Below the pieces are notes generated by a model. That model was not told where the DNA came from. It did no database searches and was given only the letters and a program-made list of their open reading frames with translations. Below, piece after piece: positions 28,348 through 36,436 of a stretch of 64,000 nucleotides of DNA (the stretch's first letter is position 1; each line of letters starts with the position of its first letter). The translations under genes and the position numbers were made by a program. Source of the stretch: Legionellaceae bacterium (GTDB taxonomy: Bacteria; Pseudomonadota; Gammaproteobacteria; Legionellales; Legionellaceae); NCBI GenBank assembly GCA_020831865.1, contig JAFIFT010000018.1:88610-152609 (forward strand). Reading direction: 5' to 3'.

Positions 28348-29135
28348 GGCAGATACACTCCCTGGCTTGCGGGAGGATGAAATGGCATTCGTTGCACCTT
28401 TTGCTTGATAGCATAATAGTAACTGAGGCCAATCAGCGTGGCCGTCAGGAAGAAGAGAGCCCCCCATAGATGTTTGGGCTGCCAGAGCAGCGATTTTCGA
28501 GGAGTAGGGGCAGTCGGGGGCGGAGCATTGCTCAGCGGCCGATGGGTGCGATGTTGCCGGATGGTATGATAGAGTGAATCGAGCAACTCATCTAATTGTT
28601 GCCGCCCATTGGGTTGATTGTGGTAGGGGCCTTCCATGCCGCTCAGCAGGCAAAAATAGGCAAATTCCAGCACATCAAGATAGACATGGGGCTGGGTTTT
28701 AATCGTGTTGAGTACGTCAAAAAATAGCTGTTGCGGGCTTTTTTCCGGATCGGCGGTTTGGCTGAACGACTGAAAAGGGGTGACTTCGTTGCGCGTACGC
28801 AGATAATTTTTACCCGCCGACTCATCGATAGTAGCCCGTATCATAAAACGGGCCAGCTGGATACTTTCAACGCTGCTTTCTTGCTCTCTCAGTCGGCTGT
28901 CAAAGGCTTGCAGCTCATGGGTGAGATTTTGTCGTAAGGATTCGGGAGCGGGAAGGAGTGCGCTGGTCGACAGGCGATCCAGCAGAGAAAACAGGGGACT
29001 GGCTGCGGTGATCAGGGGATTGTTGCCAAAACTGGACACAAAGAGACGGGAGCGATAATAACTGGCCTCGGGCAGCGAGGCTTCCGTCTGTGACAGGCTC
29101 TGCACCATTAAGGGAGTGAGGGTTTCCGCATGCAT
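28344..29135 (-). CDS. dotU: DotU/IcmH, Dot/Icm secretion stabilising protein
   Basis: 263 residues, nearly the same as L. pneumophila DotU (261). The cytoplasmic helical domain has the DotU/TssL family motifs (LTHELQAFDSRL, ESVQLARFMIRATIDES-type stretch, FAYFCLLSGMEG), and a single C-terminal membrane segment lies at about residues 226-246 (LWGALFFLTATLIGLSYYYA). The small extension after it has no peptidoglycan-binding domain, which also argues against some T6SS TssL forms. It is translationally coupled to icmF downstream. Confidence 0.92.
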   Translation of the reverse strand: MHAETLTPLMVQSLSQTEASLPEASYYRSRLFVSSFGNNPLITAASPLFSLLDRLSTSALLPAPESLRQNLTHELQAFDSRLREQESSVESIQLARFMIRATIDESAGKNYLRTRNEVTPFQSFSQTADPEKSPQQLFFDVLNTIKTQPHVYLDVLEFAYFCLLSGMEGPYHNQPNGRQQLDELLDSLYHTIRQHRTHRPLSNAPPPTAPTPRKSLLWQPKHLWGALFFLTATLIGLSYYYAIKQKVQRMPFHPPASQGVYLP

Positions 29136-29212
29136 GCATTACTCCGACCATTATTGAAAAATAATCTTACGCGATCTTGCCAAAACTGTCGAGGGGAGCC
29201 AGCGCCCGACGC

Positions 29213-31081
29213 TTATCTGCGGCTGCTCTCGGTAGCCTCCCACTGCGCCATGGCATCCAGCCACTGGGTTTCTGCATCCTGTAATTGCTGAAAATGTTGT
29301 TTTTCTGCCGCCTGCAGCCTTTTGAGTGTGGCAGCTTGACTTGCTTCGTAGAGTTGGGGATCGGCTAATGCACTCTGCGCTTGCTGATGAAGGGCTTGTC
29401 GCTTTTCTATCTCCAGTTCCAGTTTTTTTACCCGGTTTTGCAGTATTTTCCGGGTCTTGAAATCCGGTTTGCTGGTCTTGGTATTGGTAGCAGGAGGGGC
29501 TGAGGCCGATTCCAGACTGTGCAGCCATTGATAATAGTCATCGAGCGAGCCTTTGAAGGGTTCGACCCGTTGCCGATAGACCAGATAGAATTCATCTACG
29601 GTACTGTTGAGCAAATGCCGGTCATGAGAAATTAAAATCAGGGCGCCGCTGAATTCTTGTAAGGCCAGCTCAATCGCAGAGCGCATAGCCAGATCCAGAT
29701 GGTTGGTGGGCTCATCAAGTAATAGGATATTGGGAGTCTGCCAGACTAATTTAGCCAGGGCCAAACGTGCCTTTTCTCCCCCGGAAAAGTGAGTGCAGGG
29801 CGACTCGGCCATGGTTCCGCGAAAGTCAAAACCGCCGAGAAAATCGCGTATCTCTTGCTCGCGTGCGCTTGGTGACAGGGCGCGTATTGTGGCAATAGGA
29901 CTGAGTGTCCGATCCAGGGCTTCCAGTTGGTGTTGCGCATAATAACCAATGTTAAGATGCTGGTGTCGCTCGATGGTACCTTGCAAGGGGGGGAGTTCAC
30001 CGATCAGGGTTTTAATCAACGTCGATTTTCCCATGCCATTGGGCCCCAACAGCCCCAGACGATCACCGGGCTTGAGGATCAGATTGACCTTCTGCAATAT
30101 GGGGTGGTTGAGCGTATAGCCTGCCTGCAACTCATCGCAGCGAAGCAGCGGATTGCCGGTTTTGGCACAAGTTAAAAAGGAAAAGGAAAAAGGGGAGTCA
30201 AATTGCGCTTGCGCTACTTTTTCCATTTTTTCAATGCTGTTGAGGCGACTTTGCGCCTGTTTGGCTTTGGAAGCTTTGGCCCGAAAACGATGCACAAAGG
30301 ACATCAGGTGGGCTATTTTTTGTTGTTGTTTTTCATAACTGGCCTGTTGCAGCGCGAGTTGCTCGGCACGGATTTGTTCAAACTGGCTGTAATGACCGGT
30401 GTAGAGCGTTAATTGTTGATGGTGCAGATGCAAAATATGGCTGACCACGGCATCGAGAAAATCGCGATCGTGTGAGATCAATACAATAGTAGCCGGACTT
30501 TGTTGCAGATATTTTTCTAACCAGAGAATTGCTTCCAGATCAAGATGGTTGGTCGGCTCATCGAGCAGCATGAGATCAGCCGGTTGCATCAGGCAACGGG
30601 CAAGCGATAAACGCATGCGCCAGCCACCGGAAAAACTATTGACGCTTTGTTGGGCTGCCGCAGTGGAAAAACCAAGGCCAGCCATAATAGTGGCCGCCTT
30701 GGCGGGTTTGGCATAGCCGCCGCTTTGGCTCAGTGCATCGTGGCAGGCGACAATCGCATCATGATCATGGGCTCGCTCCGCCTGCGCCAGTCTGACCATC
30801 AGATTCTGGTAGGCGACATCACCACTGAGGACAAAATCGAGCGCCTTATCTTCACTGTCTGGCAATTGTTGGGACAGGTGGGTGATGCGCAGATCAGGAT
30901 GGCATTGCAACTCGCCCTGTTCCAATTGCAAATGTCCGGTAAGCAGGGAAAAAAGGCTCGATTTACCACAGCCATTATGGCCGACCAGACCTATTTTTTG
31001 TTTTTCATAAAGACAGACTGAGGCATGGTGAAAAAGGACTTTATGGCCGCGTTGCAATGTGGCTTGATTGATGAGCAGCAT
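29213..31081 (-). CDS. yheS: YheS-type ABC-F ATPase
   Basis: 622 residues from the ATG at 31079-31081 (MLLINQATLQRG aligns with the YheS start); an upstream ATG at 31147 is possible but adds 22 residues foreign to the family. Two ABC domains without membrane segments: Walker A GHNGCGKSS and GPNGMGKST, signatures SGGWRMRLSLA and SGGEKARLALA, Walker B LLDEPTNHLD twice. The linker SFVHRFRAKASKAKQAQSR is the ABC-F P-site tRNA interaction motif region. A C-terminal coiled coil occupies about residues 530-620. ABC-F proteins act on the ribosome to ease stalled elongation. Divergent from queA. Confidence 0.92.
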   Translation of the reverse strand: MLLINQATLQRGHKVLFHHASVCLYEKQKIGLVGHNGCGKSSLFSLLTGHLQLEQGELQCHPDLRITHLSQQLPDSEDKALDFVLSGDVAYQNLMVRLAQAERAHDHDAIVACHDALSQSGGYAKPAKAATIMAGLGFSTAAAQQSVNSFSGGWRMRLSLARCLMQPADLMLLDEPTNHLDLEAILWLEKYLQQSPATIVLISHDRDFLDAVVSHILHLHHQQLTLYTGHYSQFEQIRAEQLALQQASYEKQQQKIAHLMSFVHRFRAKASKAKQAQSRLNSIEKMEKVAQAQFDSPFSFSFLTCAKTGNPLLRCDELQAGYTLNHPILQKVNLILKPGDRLGLLGPNGMGKSTLIKTLIGELPPLQGTIERHQHLNIGYYAQHQLEALDRTLSPIATIRALSPSAREQEIRDFLGGFDFRGTMAESPCTHFSGGEKARLALAKLVWQTPNILLLDEPTNHLDLAMRSAIELALQEFSGALILISHDRHLLNSTVDEFYLVYRQRVEPFKGSLDDYYQWLHSLESASAPPATNTKTSKPDFKTRKILQNRVKKLELEIEKRQALHQQAQSALADPQLYEASQAATLKRLQAAEKQHFQQLQDAETQWLDAMAQWEATESSRR

Positions 31082-31137
31082 GGAAAAATTTTCTGATGAC
31101 AAAGTCGTGATGCTAGCATATTCGCGACGATTTGTCA

Positions 31138-31166
31138 TTGCGTCCACCCGAGGATAGGCTTATAAT
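31138..31166 (+). promoter_or_regulatory. Promoter candidate for queA
   Basis: TTGCGT (31138-31143, 3 of 6), 17 bases, then a perfect TATAAT at 31161-31166. The expected start of transcription is about 20 bases before the queA ATG. Confidence 0.55.
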
Positions 31167-31193
31167 CCATTCATTTTATATTCTTTCTGTTAA

Positions 31194-32216
31194 ATGAATA
31201 CTCAAGATTTTGATTTTGCCCTCCCCGAATCCCTGATTGCCCAGTATCCACTTGCCAGACGCCGTGACTCGCGTTTATTGGTTGCTGACGCTCAAGCCGA
31301 GCATTTTGTGCATCAGCAGTTTCATCAGCTGGTGACACACTTGCGGGCAGGTGATGTCCTGGTGATGAACAACTCCAAAGTCATTCCGGCTCGTTTATAT
31401 GGGCGCAAGGAAAGTGGCGGGCAGGTTGAAATTCTGGTGGAGCGGATCGTGGATAGTGAAACCTGCTGGGCGCATATCAAGGCCAGTAAGGCACCACGTC
31501 CCGGTGCTGTTATCCATTTGGAGGAGGGACATGCCTTGGAAGTGCAGGGAAGGGACGATGCCTTGTTCTTATGCCGCTCCAAAGATGAGCTAATGTCCAT
31601 GTTGGAGGCCATTGGCCACATTCCTCTGCCGCCTTATATCCAACGGCCGGATGACGACAGGGATAGCGAGCGTTATCAGACGGTCTATGCCAAAACGAAG
31701 GGTTCGGTCGCCGCTCCAACCGCCGGTCTGCATTTTGACGAAGACTTATTAGCCCAGTTAACGCAGATGGGAGTGACGATAGTGTATACCACCTTGCATG
31801 TGGGGGCGGGGACGTTCCAGCCTGTGCGGGTGCAAAATATCGCCGATCACAAAATGCACAAGGAGTTTTACGTGCTGGAAGAAAGCAGCTGCCAGGCCAT
31901 TCTCGCGGCCAAAGCGGAACAACGTCGGGTGATTGCGGTAGGTACCACCGCAATGCGCAGCATTGAAAGTGCGGCACGTGGGGGTAGCCTGCGGGCAGGG
32001 CAAGGCGATACCGATATTTTCATCACGCCGGGCTACGCTTTCCAAATGATCGATGGTTTAATTACGAATTTTCATTTACCACAATCTACGTTGCTCATGC
32101 TGGTAGCCGCCTTTATTGGTTATGACACCACGATGCGTCTCTATCAGGAAGCCATTGCCCAAGGCTATCGTTTTTTTAGTTATGGTGATGCCTGTCTGTT
32201 ATGGAGAGCCAAATGA
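31194..32216 (+). CDS. queA: QueA, S-adenosylmethionine:tRNA ribosyltransferase-isomerase
   Basis: 340 residues, full length. QueA moves the ribosyl part of SAM onto 7-aminomethyl-7-deazaguanine in tRNA to make epoxyqueuosine. Family motifs are clear: DFDFALPESLIAQYPL at the start, RDSRLLV, MNNSKVIPARL, the APTAGLHFDE core, TLHVGAGTFQPV, and NFHLPQSTLLMLV near the end. It normally works after TGT, whose gene usually follows directly, as the tgt-like gene does here with a four-base overlap. Confidence 0.97.
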   Translation: MNTQDFDFALPESLIAQYPLARRRDSRLLVADAQAEHFVHQQFHQLVTHLRAGDVLVMNNSKVIPARLYGRKESGGQVEILVERIVDSETCWAHIKASKAPRPGAVIHLEEGHALEVQGRDDALFLCRSKDELMSMLEAIGHIPLPPYIQRPDDDRDSERYQTVYAKTKGSVAAPTAGLHFDEDLLAQLTQMGVTIVYTTLHVGAGTFQPVRVQNIADHKMHKEFYVLEESSCQAILAAKAEQRRVIAVGTTAMRSIESAARGGSLRAGQGDTDIFITPGYAFQMIDGLITNFHLPQSTLLMLVAAFIGYDTTMRLYQEAIAQGYRFFSYGDACLLWRAK

Positions 32217-32968
32217 TGCACGCTGCGCTTCGTTTTCCGCCCGGATCGTATGTGCGGGTCAATACCGTTGCCGGTTTGAGTCTCACGGAGGCGGATTATC
32301 AACGCGCTGGCGTGCAGGGACTGGTGTATTCCTTGACACGCATGTTAATGCGCCCTGGCCTGACGCACTGGGCTGCCTGGCGCTCGGCGGCCGCATGGCA
32401 GGGGCCGGTGTTTCTCGATGCCTCTGATCTGGTGATCGGCGCTGATCAGACAATCCGTTTGCGCAGTGATTATGATGGGAGTCTCATACAGCATACCGTA
32501 GCGGCGCTGTGTTCTGCTATCGCCCCGTTGCAATTGGATGCTCTAATCTGGCCCTCAGCGGAAAATTTGCCACTTTTGCGTCAGAGTCTTAGTGCGGAAC
32601 TGGCCATTTTTTATCCGACAGCGAGCGGTTCTTATATCTGTTCGGCCCAGGGGGCGGGTGACTCTCCCCCGCTCGTTCTGCTTTCCGAGCGCGAGGCATT
32701 ACGGACATACCCGCCCGGTAGCCTCATGGTGAGTGATACAGCGGTGGCTGATGCGGTGGCGGGCATTCTGTACGATGTGAAAAGCACTTATGCCATTTGC
32801 GACAGCGCATGGCAATGTGATCAGCAGCCCTTGGCGCCGGGTTGTTCCTGTCCGGCCTGTGCCGGGGGGAGGACGCGCTCGTATTTTCATCATTTATTTG
32901 CACAGACGCCTCTGTTATGTCACCGCTGGTTAGCTATGCATAATCTCAGAATGGCATTGCGAGGCTAA
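32213..32968 (+). CDS. Shrunken TGT-like protein in the tgt slot (zinc site kept, core lost)
   Basis: 251 residues, against about 375 for bacterial tRNA-guanine transglycosylase. The start overlaps the queA stop (ATGA) with a GGAG ribosome site. Residues of about 30-75 align with the TGT region TGAQILLGNTFHLWLRPG...WKGPILTDSGGFQV, but DSGGFQV has become DASDLVI. The C-terminal part keeps the zinc motif CxCxxC (CSCPAC) and the partner His in MHNL, preceded by SYFHHLF like TGT's AYLHHLD. The middle of the barrel, including a clear GGLAVGE substrate loop and the nucleophile motif D-x-x-D-C-V-x-P-T-R, cannot be found, and the tail after HNL is missing. It may be a pseudoenzyme, or a subunit-like partner. 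It is an intact frame, not a wreck. Confidence 0.75.
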   Translation: MMHAALRFPPGSYVRVNTVAGLSLTEADYQRAGVQGLVYSLTRMLMRPGLTHWAAWRSAAAWQGPVFLDASDLVIGADQTIRLRSDYDGSLIQHTVAALCSAIAPLQLDALIWPSAENLPLLRQSLSAELAIFYPTASGSYICSAQGAGDSPPLVLLSEREALRTYPPGSLMVSDTAVADAVAGILYDVKSTYAICDSAWQCDQQPLAPGCSCPACAGGRTRSYFHHLFAQTPLLCHRWLAMHNLRMALRG

Positions 32969-32982
32969 AGCACTTGCGCATG

Positions 32983-33011
32983 TTTACCTTTGACACAATT
33001 GACGTTATGAT
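32983..33011 (+). promoter_or_regulatory. Promoter candidate for yajC-secD-secF
   Basis: TTTACC (32983-32988, 4 of 6), 17 bases, TATGAT (33006-33011, 5 of 6), in the 138-base gap after the tgt-like gene. It would give a leader of about 90 bases before yajC. Confidence 0.45.
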
Positions 33012-33106
33012 GTCACGCTACTGAGCGATGAGCCAAAAAATCCCTTTTTTCGCCCAATCTGCTCGCTTGTTTAATGATGTGTTAGCTTTCTGAGGAGTTA
33101 TCTAAA

Positions 33107-33442
33107 ATGAGTTTTTTCATTTCTGATGCGATGGCTGCTGCGAATACTGCCCAGGCTTCCGCTGGTGAGGGCATGTATCCTATGTTCATGATCGCGGTCA
33201 TTTTTGTATTGTTTTACTTTATGTTGATTCGTCCACAGAACAAGCGACAGAAAGAACATCAAAAAATGGTTTCCGAATTAAAAAAAGGCGACGAGGTTAT
33301 TACTTCCGGGGGTATTCTGGCTAAAGTGACTGATCTAAGCGAACAATACTTAAAAGTCAGCTTGGCAGATGGGGTGGAAGTGCGTTTACAGCGAACCGCG
33401 GTGAGCAGCGTCCTGCCAAGAGGCACGATGAAGTCCCTTTAA
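33107..33442 (+). CDS. yajC: YajC, Sec translocon accessory protein
   Basis: 111 residues with one membrane helix (about 25-43, MFMIAVIFVLFYFMLIRPQNKR), the family's RPQxKRxKEH motif just after it and a small SH3-like cytoplasmic domain (KKGDEVITSGGILAKV). YajC joins SecD-SecF-YidC beside SecYEG. A strong GAGGAG ribosome site precedes the ATG. First gene of yajC-secD-secF. Confidence 0.97.
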   Translation: MSFFISDAMAAANTAQASAGEGMYPMFMIAVIFVLFYFMLIRPQNKRQKEHQKMVSELKKGDEVITSGGILAKVTDLSEQYLKVSLADGVEVRLQRTAVSSVLPRGTMKSL

Positions 33443-33466
33443 ATCACAGTCATAGAGACAAGGATT

Positions 33467-35329
33467 ATGCAAAATCAATTTCCCTTATGGAAAAATGTCA
33501 TGCTTATCGCTCTGGTAGCGTTTAGTTTGATTTATTCCATTCCCAATTTATATAGCGAAGATCCTGCCGTGCAAATTTCACTGGAAAGCGGCGGAAACAT
33601 CACCAGTGCAATCGAGCAAAGAGCCCAATCCGTGCTCAAGCAGGCGAATATAGAGGTTAAAAAAATCACCCTGCTACCGAATGCGCTAGAGATACGCTTT
33701 CATAACACGGACACGCAGCTCTTGGCCCGCGACCTGTTAAAGGCGGATTTTGGCTCACAATACGTCATTGCCATTAATCTGGCGGCAACGACACCCGCCT
33801 GGCTCTCAGCCATTGGGGCAGAACCTATGAAACAGGGGTTGGATCTGCGCGGAGGGGTGCATTTCCTGCTGGAAGTGGATGTGGAATCTGTGGTTAACCG
33901 GCGTTTTGAAGGTTTGGTCAAAGGCATCAGCCAGGAATTACGGCAAGCCGGTATTCGCTATGCGGGCATTCGTTACCTGAATAGCAAAGGTATTGATGTG
34001 CATTTTCGCAGTTCGGAGGCGATGGAAGACGGGCTGGCGGAGCTAAAACACAAGTATCCCGCCCTGATCTATACCCGACTGGTCGCGAGCCATTCTATCC
34101 GGGTGAATTTGTCGCCGGCCGAGTTAAATCAAATTCGCCAAAACACGATTGAACAGACGATGAGTATTTTACGCAATCGTGTCAATGAGCTTGGTGTGGG
34201 CGAAGCCGTGGTGCAGCAACAAGGGGCCATGCGTATTGCCGTTGATTTGCCGGGTATTCAGGATGCCACCCGAGCCAAACAGATTCTGGGCGGAACAGCC
34301 ACGCTCCAGTTTCATATGGTCAATCATGACGAGGACGCTGAGGTAGTGCAGCAAACCGGTGCCGTTCCGGTGGACAGCAAGCTGTATGTGATGCATGAAC
34401 GCCCGATTCTGCTCAAGCGCCAGGTGGTGCTCAGCGGAGACTCGATTACTTCAGCAGTGTCCAGTTTTGATCAGCAAACTGCTTCACCAGCCGTGCATAT
34501 TCAACTCGGTGGTGGCGGCGAAGCCTTATTCACCAAAACAACGCGTGAGAATATTGGTAAACAAATGGCCATCGTCTACGTTGAAAACAAAACCAGCATG
34601 GAAAGCGATGAGCAAGGCGAATTGAAGCGGGTGACCCGTCGGGAAGAAAGGGTGATTAGCGCCCCAGTGATTCAAAGCGCGCTCGGTAACAGCTTCCAGA
34701 TTACCGGTTTAAAAGACAGTAAGGAAGCCAGCAATCTGGCGCTACTGTTACGCGCCGGCGCATTACCGGCCGCTATCTACCCGGTAGAAGAGCGCACAGT
34801 TGGCCCAACGCTGGGTAAGGAAAATATCCGACGGGGTATCGTTTCGCTGGCGGTAGGTATGGGGCTTATCTTGTTTGTGATGTTAGTGTATTACCGCTTT
34901 TTTGGTGTCGTGGCTAATATTGCACTACTGTTAAATCTTATTTTTCTGTCGGCATTATTATCGCTGATTGGCGCCACCCTGACCTTGCCCGGCATTGCGG
35001 GCATTGTGCTCACGGTCGGCATGGCCGTAGACGCCAATGTGCTGATTTATGAGCGTATCCGCGAGGAGTTGCGCCGTGGCCTTTCGCCACATGCCGCGAT
35101 ATCTGCCGGTTATGATCGTGCGTTTTCGACCATTTTAGACGCAAACCTCACTACCCTGATCGTGGGAGTCGTATTGTTTTCTATCGGGACGGGCCCGGTT
35201 AAGGGCTTTGCTGTCACTTTGTCATTGGGTTTGTTAACCTCCATGCTGACGGCAATTACTTACACGCGCGCGATTGTCAATTTGGTTTACGGTGGTCGCA
35301 GCGTTAAAAAGCTGTCCATCGGAATTTAA
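33467..35329 (+). CDS. secD: SecD, protein export membrane protein
   Basis: 620 residues, like E. coli SecD (615). It uses the proton gradient with SecF to pull exported proteins through SecYEG from the periplasmic side. It has an N-terminal membrane helix, the large periplasmic domain beginning with the D1 motif GLDLRGGVHFLLEVD, a P1 head region, then five C-terminal helices with VGMAVDANVLIYERIREE, which carries the Asp of the proton path. It lies 24 bases after yajC and 12 before secF. Confidence 0.98.
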   Translation: MQNQFPLWKNVMLIALVAFSLIYSIPNLYSEDPAVQISLESGGNITSAIEQRAQSVLKQANIEVKKITLLPNALEIRFHNTDTQLLARDLLKADFGSQYVIAINLAATTPAWLSAIGAEPMKQGLDLRGGVHFLLEVDVESVVNRRFEGLVKGISQELRQAGIRYAGIRYLNSKGIDVHFRSSEAMEDGLAELKHKYPALIYTRLVASHSIRVNLSPAELNQIRQNTIEQTMSILRNRVNELGVGEAVVQQQGAMRIAVDLPGIQDATRAKQILGGTATLQFHMVNHDEDAEVVQQTGAVPVDSKLYVMHERPILLKRQVVLSGDSITSAVSSFDQQTASPAVHIQLGGGGEALFTKTTRENIGKQMAIVYVENKTSMESDEQGELKRVTRREERVISAPVIQSALGNSFQITGLKDSKEASNLALLLRAGALPAAIYPVEERTVGPTLGKENIRRGIVSLAVGMGLILFVMLVYYRFFGVVANIALLLNLIFLSALLSLIGATLTLPGIAGIVLTVGMAVDANVLIYERIREELRRGLSPHAAISAGYDRAFSTILDANLTTLIVGVVLFSIGTGPVKGFAVTLSLGLLTSMLTAITYTRAIVNLVYGGRSVKKLSIGI

Positions 35330-35341
35330 GGCGAGGCTGCT

Positions 35342-36259
35342 ATGGAATTATTTAATCCCAATTCAAAAATTGATTTTATGGGGGCCCGGAAGTGGACGGG
35401 CTTGTTATCAGCGTTTATTTTTATCGTGTCCATTACCGGGCTTTGGATCAATGGTCTGCAGTGGGGGCTTGATTTTACTGGTGGTACCCAAATTGAGATT
35501 GCCTATGAGCAGGCAGCCAATTTGAAGGAGATTCGCGAGGCCTTACAGAAAGCCGGCTTTACCGACCCGCAGGTTGTGAGTTATGGTACATCCAAAGATG
35601 TGCTGATTAGTATCGCCCCGCGTGCTCAGCAGGATCAGGACAATCTGGTTGACACTGTGATGGCGCAGCTTCCCGGTGCCAGCAAGCAGCGGGTTGACGT
35701 TGTGGGTCCACAAGTCGGTGAAGAGCTGGCAACCAAAGGCGCTTTGGCAATCATTGTCTCCGTGTTGGCCACCATGATTTACATTGCGATGCGCTTTGAG
35801 TATCGTCTGGCAATTAGCTCTGCCGTTGCTCTGATTCACGATCCGGTTCTCATTATCGGTATCTTTGCTATTTTTGGGATTGAATTTGATTTAAAAGCAT
35901 TGGCTGGGCTTCTGGCGGTGATTGGGTATTCGCTCAATGATACCATTGTGGTCTTTGACCGGGTGCGGGAGAATTTTATAAAAATTCGCCGGGTCGAACC
36001 GGAGGAAATCATGAATATTTCGATCAATCAAACCCTGTCACGTACGATTATTACGTCTGCGCTCACCCTGTTTGTGGTCGTTTCTCTTTTTGTGTATGGT
36101 GGGGAAGCGATACATGGATTTTCACTGGCCTTGATTATTGGTATCGTGGTGGGAACCTATTCCTCTATTTATGTCGCGGGAGCCTTGGCTTTGGTGATGG
36201 GCTTAAATCGTAAGGATTTTCTGCCGACAACCTCAAAAGAGATTGACGCCAGACCCTGA
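35342..36259 (+). CDS. secF: SecF, protein export membrane protein
   Basis: 305 residues, six membrane helices, the usual length. The D5-type motif GLDFTGGTQIEI lies in the periplasmic loop after helix 1, and the C-terminal half has the SecD/SecF signature IGYSLNDTIVVFDRVREN with the conserved Asp-Arg pair. Last gene of the operon; the 177 bases that follow up to the convergent gene contain no clear T-run terminator. Confidence 0.98.
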   Translation: MELFNPNSKIDFMGARKWTGLLSAFIFIVSITGLWINGLQWGLDFTGGTQIEIAYEQAANLKEIREALQKAGFTDPQVVSYGTSKDVLISIAPRAQQDQDNLVDTVMAQLPGASKQRVDVVGPQVGEELATKGALAIIVSVLATMIYIAMRFEYRLAISSAVALIHDPVLIIGIFAIFGIEFDLKALAGLLAVIGYSLNDTIVVFDRVRENFIKIRRVEPEEIMNISINQTLSRTIITSALTLFVVVSLFVYGGEAIHGFSLALIIGIVVGTYSSIYVAGALALVMGLNRKDFLPTTSKEIDARP

Positions 36260-36436
36260 GAGTCCTACGGTCGCCCGAGATGACTGTGGCTTACCTGCGT
36301 CACAGCCGTCTTACCTCAGAGATGACCTGCAAAAGCCGGGTATCATAATCATTCTCTCCTTTGCCTCTCTGGGGGCTTTGTTTCAAAATTGGGGTGCGCG
36401 CCGAGCCGGAGTCAGTGTTCCTGCCCGGCCGAGGTA

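Noticed and set aside
25432..29135. A type VI secretion locus (TssL/TssM) instead of DotU/IcmF
   Set aside because: The IcmF-like protein is 971 residues without the Walker motif usual in TssM, both lengths match Dot/Icm, and no other T6SS gene (tssB, tssC, hcp, vgrG, clpV) is present in the window.
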